Assembly (NCBI GenBank): GCA_043820105.1
Contig: JBDREC010000029.1
Span: forward strand, 25,886 to 89,885
Reading direction: 5' to 3'
Length of the DNA: 64,000 bases
DNA from: JBDREC01 sp043820105 [NCBI: Pseudomonadota bacterium]
GTDB lineage: Bacteria > Bdellovibrionota_F > JAHFAK01
Within the stretch, counting starts at the first letter, position 1, and each line of letters opens with the position of its first letter. The notes below the pieces were generated by a model. It did no database searches, was not told the DNA's origin, and was given only the letters and a program-made list of their open reading frames with translations. Both the position numbers and the translations under genes were made by a program. Below, piece by piece: positions 61,377 to 64,000 of the stretch.

Positions 61377-62675
61377 CTAAGCTTTTATAACTAGAGCTTT
61401 TCCCTTAATATCCTTCATGGCGTTTCTAGTATCAACAACAAGTTTTGCGTGTTCACCTATTAAATTATAATCCATTGAGGAATGATTTGTTGAGATAAGG
61501 ACACAGTCTTGATTTTTTAAATTTGCTTCATTCAATTCAACGGATTTCATATTAATTGAATATTCTCTTGTTTCTGTAATTTCTGGTAAATATGGATCAT
61601 GATAAGAAACACAGGCTCCTTTTTCTCTTAATATTTCGATTAATTTAAGAGTTGGAGACTCTCTTATATCATCAACGTCTTTTTTATAAGCAGCACCTAA
61701 AATGAGGATTTTGGAATTTTTTATTGCTTTTGACTCTTCATTTAAAGCATTTGAAATTCTATCAACTACGTAATAAGGCATTTTTGTGTTAATTTCGCCC
61801 GCGAGTTCTATGAATCTTGCTGGAATATCATATTCTTTTGCTTTCCAGGATAAATAAAATGGGTCTATTGGAATACAATGCCCGCCCAAACCAGGACCAG
61901 GATAGAAAGGATAAAAACCAAATGGTTTTGTTTTCGCGGCTTCAATTACTTCCCAGACATCAATATCCATTTCAGTAAAAATGGTTTTCATTTCATTGAC
62001 CATGGCTATATTTACACTTCTAAAGATATTTTCTAGAAGTTTTGTTGCTTCAGCTACCCTTGTTGTTGAAACAGGGATAGGTTTTACAATTTGCTCATAA
62101 AGGGCAATTGAATATTCTTTGCATTTTTCAGTTATACCAGAAACGATTTTTGGGATATCAGCGGTTTTGAAATTAGGATTATTCGGATCTTCTCTTTCTG
62201 GTGAAAAGCAAAGATAAAAGTCTTTGCCAACTTCTTTTCCACCTTCTGAGAGGATAGGCAGTAGCACTTCATCTGTTGTACCTGGCCAGGTGGTGCTTTC
62301 AAGTGCTACAAGCGCTCCTTTTTTCATATGTTTAGCGGCAACTTTTGTTGAATCTATTACATAAGTAAGATCAGGTTCTTTTTGTTTTGTAAGGGGGGTT
62401 GGAACACAAAGAATAATGGCATCCATTTCATTTAATTTGTCAAAGTTTGCATAAGCTGCAAAGTTGCCTTTTTCTAAAACCTCTTTGATTCCAGAAGCTG
62501 GAATATGTTTTAAATAGCTTTCTCCCTGCATGAGCATTAAGGACTTTTTTTCATCTATATCAAAGCCAAAGACTTTGAAATCTTTTTTGCCAAATTCTAA
62601 TAAAAGCGGAAGGCCAACATATCCAAGGCCTATTATACCAATATTAATATCTTTATTTTTTATTATATCTAACAT
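61377..62675 (-). CDS. UDP-N-acetyl-hexosamine 6-dehydrogenase (WbpA/WecC type)
   Basis: A 432-residue nucleotide-sugar dehydrogenase. It has an N-terminal Rossmann fold (GIIGLGYVGLPL), the VALESTTWPGTTDE block, and catalytic Cys267 in GLGGHCIPIDPFYLSW. The FSPEREDPNNP segment favours UDP-GlcNAc or UDP-ManNAc over UDP-glucose. It provides a uronic-acid sugar for surface polysaccharide. It lies next to the WbpM-like dehydratase on the same strand. Confidence 0.9.
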   Translation of the reverse strand: MLDIIKNKDINIGIIGLGYVGLPLLLEFGKKDFKVFGFDIDEKKSLMLMQGESYLKHIPASGIKEVLEKGNFAAYANFDKLNEMDAIILCVPTPLTKQKEPDLTYVIDSTKVAAKHMKKGALVALESTTWPGTTDEVLLPILSEGGKEVGKDFYLCFSPEREDPNNPNFKTADIPKIVSGITEKCKEYSIALYEQIVKPIPVSTTRVAEATKLLENIFRSVNIAMVNEMKTIFTEMDIDVWEVIEAAKTKPFGFYPFYPGPGLGGHCIPIDPFYLSWKAKEYDIPARFIELAGEINTKMPYYVVDRISNALNEESKAIKNSKILILGAAYKKDVDDIRESPTLKLIEILREKGACVSYHDPYLPEITETREYSINMKSVELNEANLKNQDCVLISTNHSSMDYNLIGEHAKLVVDTRNAMKDIKGKALVIKA

Positions 62676-62755
62676 TTTTCTATAGATCCTTTAAATTATA
62701 TTGTTAAAACGTTTACTAAATTGGAAGTTAAAAGAAAAGTAAAATATTTTGGGTT

Positions 62756-64000
62756 TTATGGACTAATGTTAATCACATTATCTGCCACAGGTTCAGAATG
62801 GAGGGAGTCTAGTTTATTTTGAATATTGTGTTTGCGTATCATTTTTTGAAGTGCATCTCCCGGGGTATAGGTAGGAACCATTTCCTTGATTTTTTCAAGC
62901 AGGGAGATCATGTTTCCTGATGAGACTATTGCCTCCATTTCCTTTATATTATTAAACATATTCTCAGTTGTTTCATTATTTGGTTCTAGTACCATAATTT
63001 TATCATGAGAGGTGTTTATTAAGACTTCATCATCTGTGAAAAGTTCTTCATACATTTTTTCTCCTGGGCGGAGACCTGTGTATACTATTTCAATATCTTT
63101 TCCAATTATTTTTCCTGAAAGTCTAATAACATCTTTTGCTAAATCATAGATTTTTATTTGTTGACCCATTTCCAATATAAAGATTTCTCCTCCTCTTCCT
63201 CTATAGCCAGCTTCTAAGACAAGCCCAGCGGCTTCAGGGATAGTCATGAAATATCTTTTAATCTCAGGGTGGGTAATTTCTACAGGACCACCCCTTTCAA
63301 TTTGTTTTTTAAATGTTGGAACAACTGAGCCTTCACTGCCTAAAACATTTCCAAATCTAACGGCCATGAATTTTGTGCCATTTACCCTGGCTACAGCTTC
63401 AACGTACATTTCTGCGATTTTTTTAGAAACACCCATGAGACTAGTTGGGTTAACTGCCTTATCTGTTGAAAGCATTATAAAACGATCAACATGAAAGTTG
63501 ATAGCTTCTTCTGAAATTATTTTAGTTCCAAACACGTTGTTTTTAATGGCTTCCATGGAGTTGTTTTCCATTAGAGGGACGTGCTTATGAGCTGCAGCAT
63601 GAAAAATGATGTCAGGTTGGTATTTGTTAAATACTTCCCGGACTCTTTTTCTATCGCAAATATCTCCAATAATAGGTATTTTATCAAATTTTTCTGTAAA
63701 TTGACCAAGCTCATTATCAATATAAAATAATGGGTTTTCTGCTTTTTCAAAAAGCACTAATTTTTTGGGACACAATTTCGCCACCTGCCTACAAAGCTCA
63801 GATCCAATTGAGCCTCCGGCACCGGTAACTAAGACGGTTTTTCCTGTGATGTAAGACCCAACTTTCTTTTTATCAATCTGTACCTCATCTCTTTTTAAAA
63901 GATCTTCGAGTCTTACTTCTCGAAGTTCTTTTACTTTAACAATACCATCAACTAAATCTGAGATATTTGGAACTGTTCTATATTTTGCGCCACTTTTAAT
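62756..64000 (-). CDS. WbpM/PglF/FlaA1-type UDP-sugar 4,6-dehydratase, cut by the right edge
   Basis: The frame continues without a stop to the window end, so the start lies outside. The NAD-binding loop is TGAGGSIGSELC, near 63820. AAHKHVPLMENN and STDKAVNPTSLMGVSKK follow. In place of the usual Tyr of short-chain dehydrogenases there is Met (LMGVSKK), characteristic of this subgroup. These enzymes start synthesis of bacillosamine- or QuiNAc-type sugars. About 415 residues are visible; membrane helices are expected further N-terminal. Confidence 0.9.
   Translation of the reverse strand: MKSGAKYRTVPNISDLVDGIVKVKELREVRLEDLLKRDEVQIDKKKVGSYITGKTVLVTGAGGSIGSELCRQVAKLCPKKLVLFEKAENPLFYIDNELGQFTEKFDKIPIIGDICDRKRVREVFNKYQPDIIFHAAAHKHVPLMENNSMEAIKNNVFGTKIISEEAINFHVDRFIMLSTDKAVNPTSLMGVSKKIAEMYVEAVARVNGTKFMAVRFGNVLGSEGSVVPTFKKQIERGGPVEITHPEIKRYFMTIPEAAGLVLEAGYRGRGGEIFILEMGQQIKIYDLAKDVIRLSGKIIGKDIEIVYTGLRPGEKMYEELFTDDEVLINTSHDKIMVLEPNNETTENMFNNIKEMEAIVSSGNMISLLEKIKEMVPTYTPGDALQKMIRKHNIQNKLDSLHSEPVADNVINISP

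Overview
The window is AT-rich DNA from a Gram-negative bacterium. Lipoprotein and Sec signal peptides, a WecA-type lipid-carrier transferase, nucleotide-sugar genes and sigma-54-type promoters support this. An MJ0042-type zinc-ribbon/TPR protein, abundant -24/-12 promoters and a small protein downstream of rsmI remind me of deltaproteobacterial-grade lineages. I cannot name the lineage from sequence alone. I saw no rRNA, tRNA, CRISPR array or phage module.

Layout. 0-5 kb: a truncated exported protein, a decayed gene, a RecD2-type helicase and a class I aminotransferase. 5-11.4 kb: a possible glycan/envelope operon (zinc-ribbon/TPR protein, GT4 glycosyltransferase, WecA-like transferase with a degenerate GGDEF tail, membrane PHP-like protein). 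11.4-38.3 kb: an accessory region dominated by exported proteins, two of them giants. One (1703 aa) carries an HExxH motif and a C-terminal PP2C phosphatase. The other (1812 aa) carries a JAMM-like motif, an FHA domain and a complete calpain-like cysteine protease. The region also holds a Gly-Asp/IPGA-repeat lipoprotein, HEAT-like and Cys-containing exported proteins, an M49-like metallopeptidase lipoprotein, a RAYT transposase flanked by a perfect 20-bp inverted repeat, and an ISAs1-type transposase remnant. 38-49.3 kb: housekeeping genes (asnS, rluD, rsmI, folK, queD-like, folP, an ALDH7-type dehydrogenase, trxA, lepB, pepD, khpA). 49.3-51.3 kb: two Dpp/Opp-type permeases. 51.4-56.1 kb: a compact RiPP-like cassette (HprK-like kinase, B12/radical SAM protein with PqqD-like tail, lasso-peptidase-like B2 protein, ABC exporter). 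56-64 kb: cca, a TPR lipoprotein, ssb, a YitT-family protein, and two nucleotide-sugar enzymes, the last running off the right edge.

Two patterns cut across the window. (1) Seven genes, mostly for exported or membrane proteins and mostly in the accessory region, have sigma-54-like -24/-12 promoters (TGGCAY-N5-TTGCW type) at the right distance and orientation. Two more have TTGAA variants. One of the seven is a 33-aa membrane peptide with a perfect Shine-Dalgarno. This suggests one RpoN-controlled set of exported effectors joining phospho-signalling (FHA, PP2C) and protease domains. (2) Most intergenic gaps carry short tandem repeats with a constant 7-bp period but unrelated unit sequences (GGTAAGT, GCGTACA, GATGCTN, AGCAACY, AATAATT), often against a Shine-Dalgarno or a stop codon.
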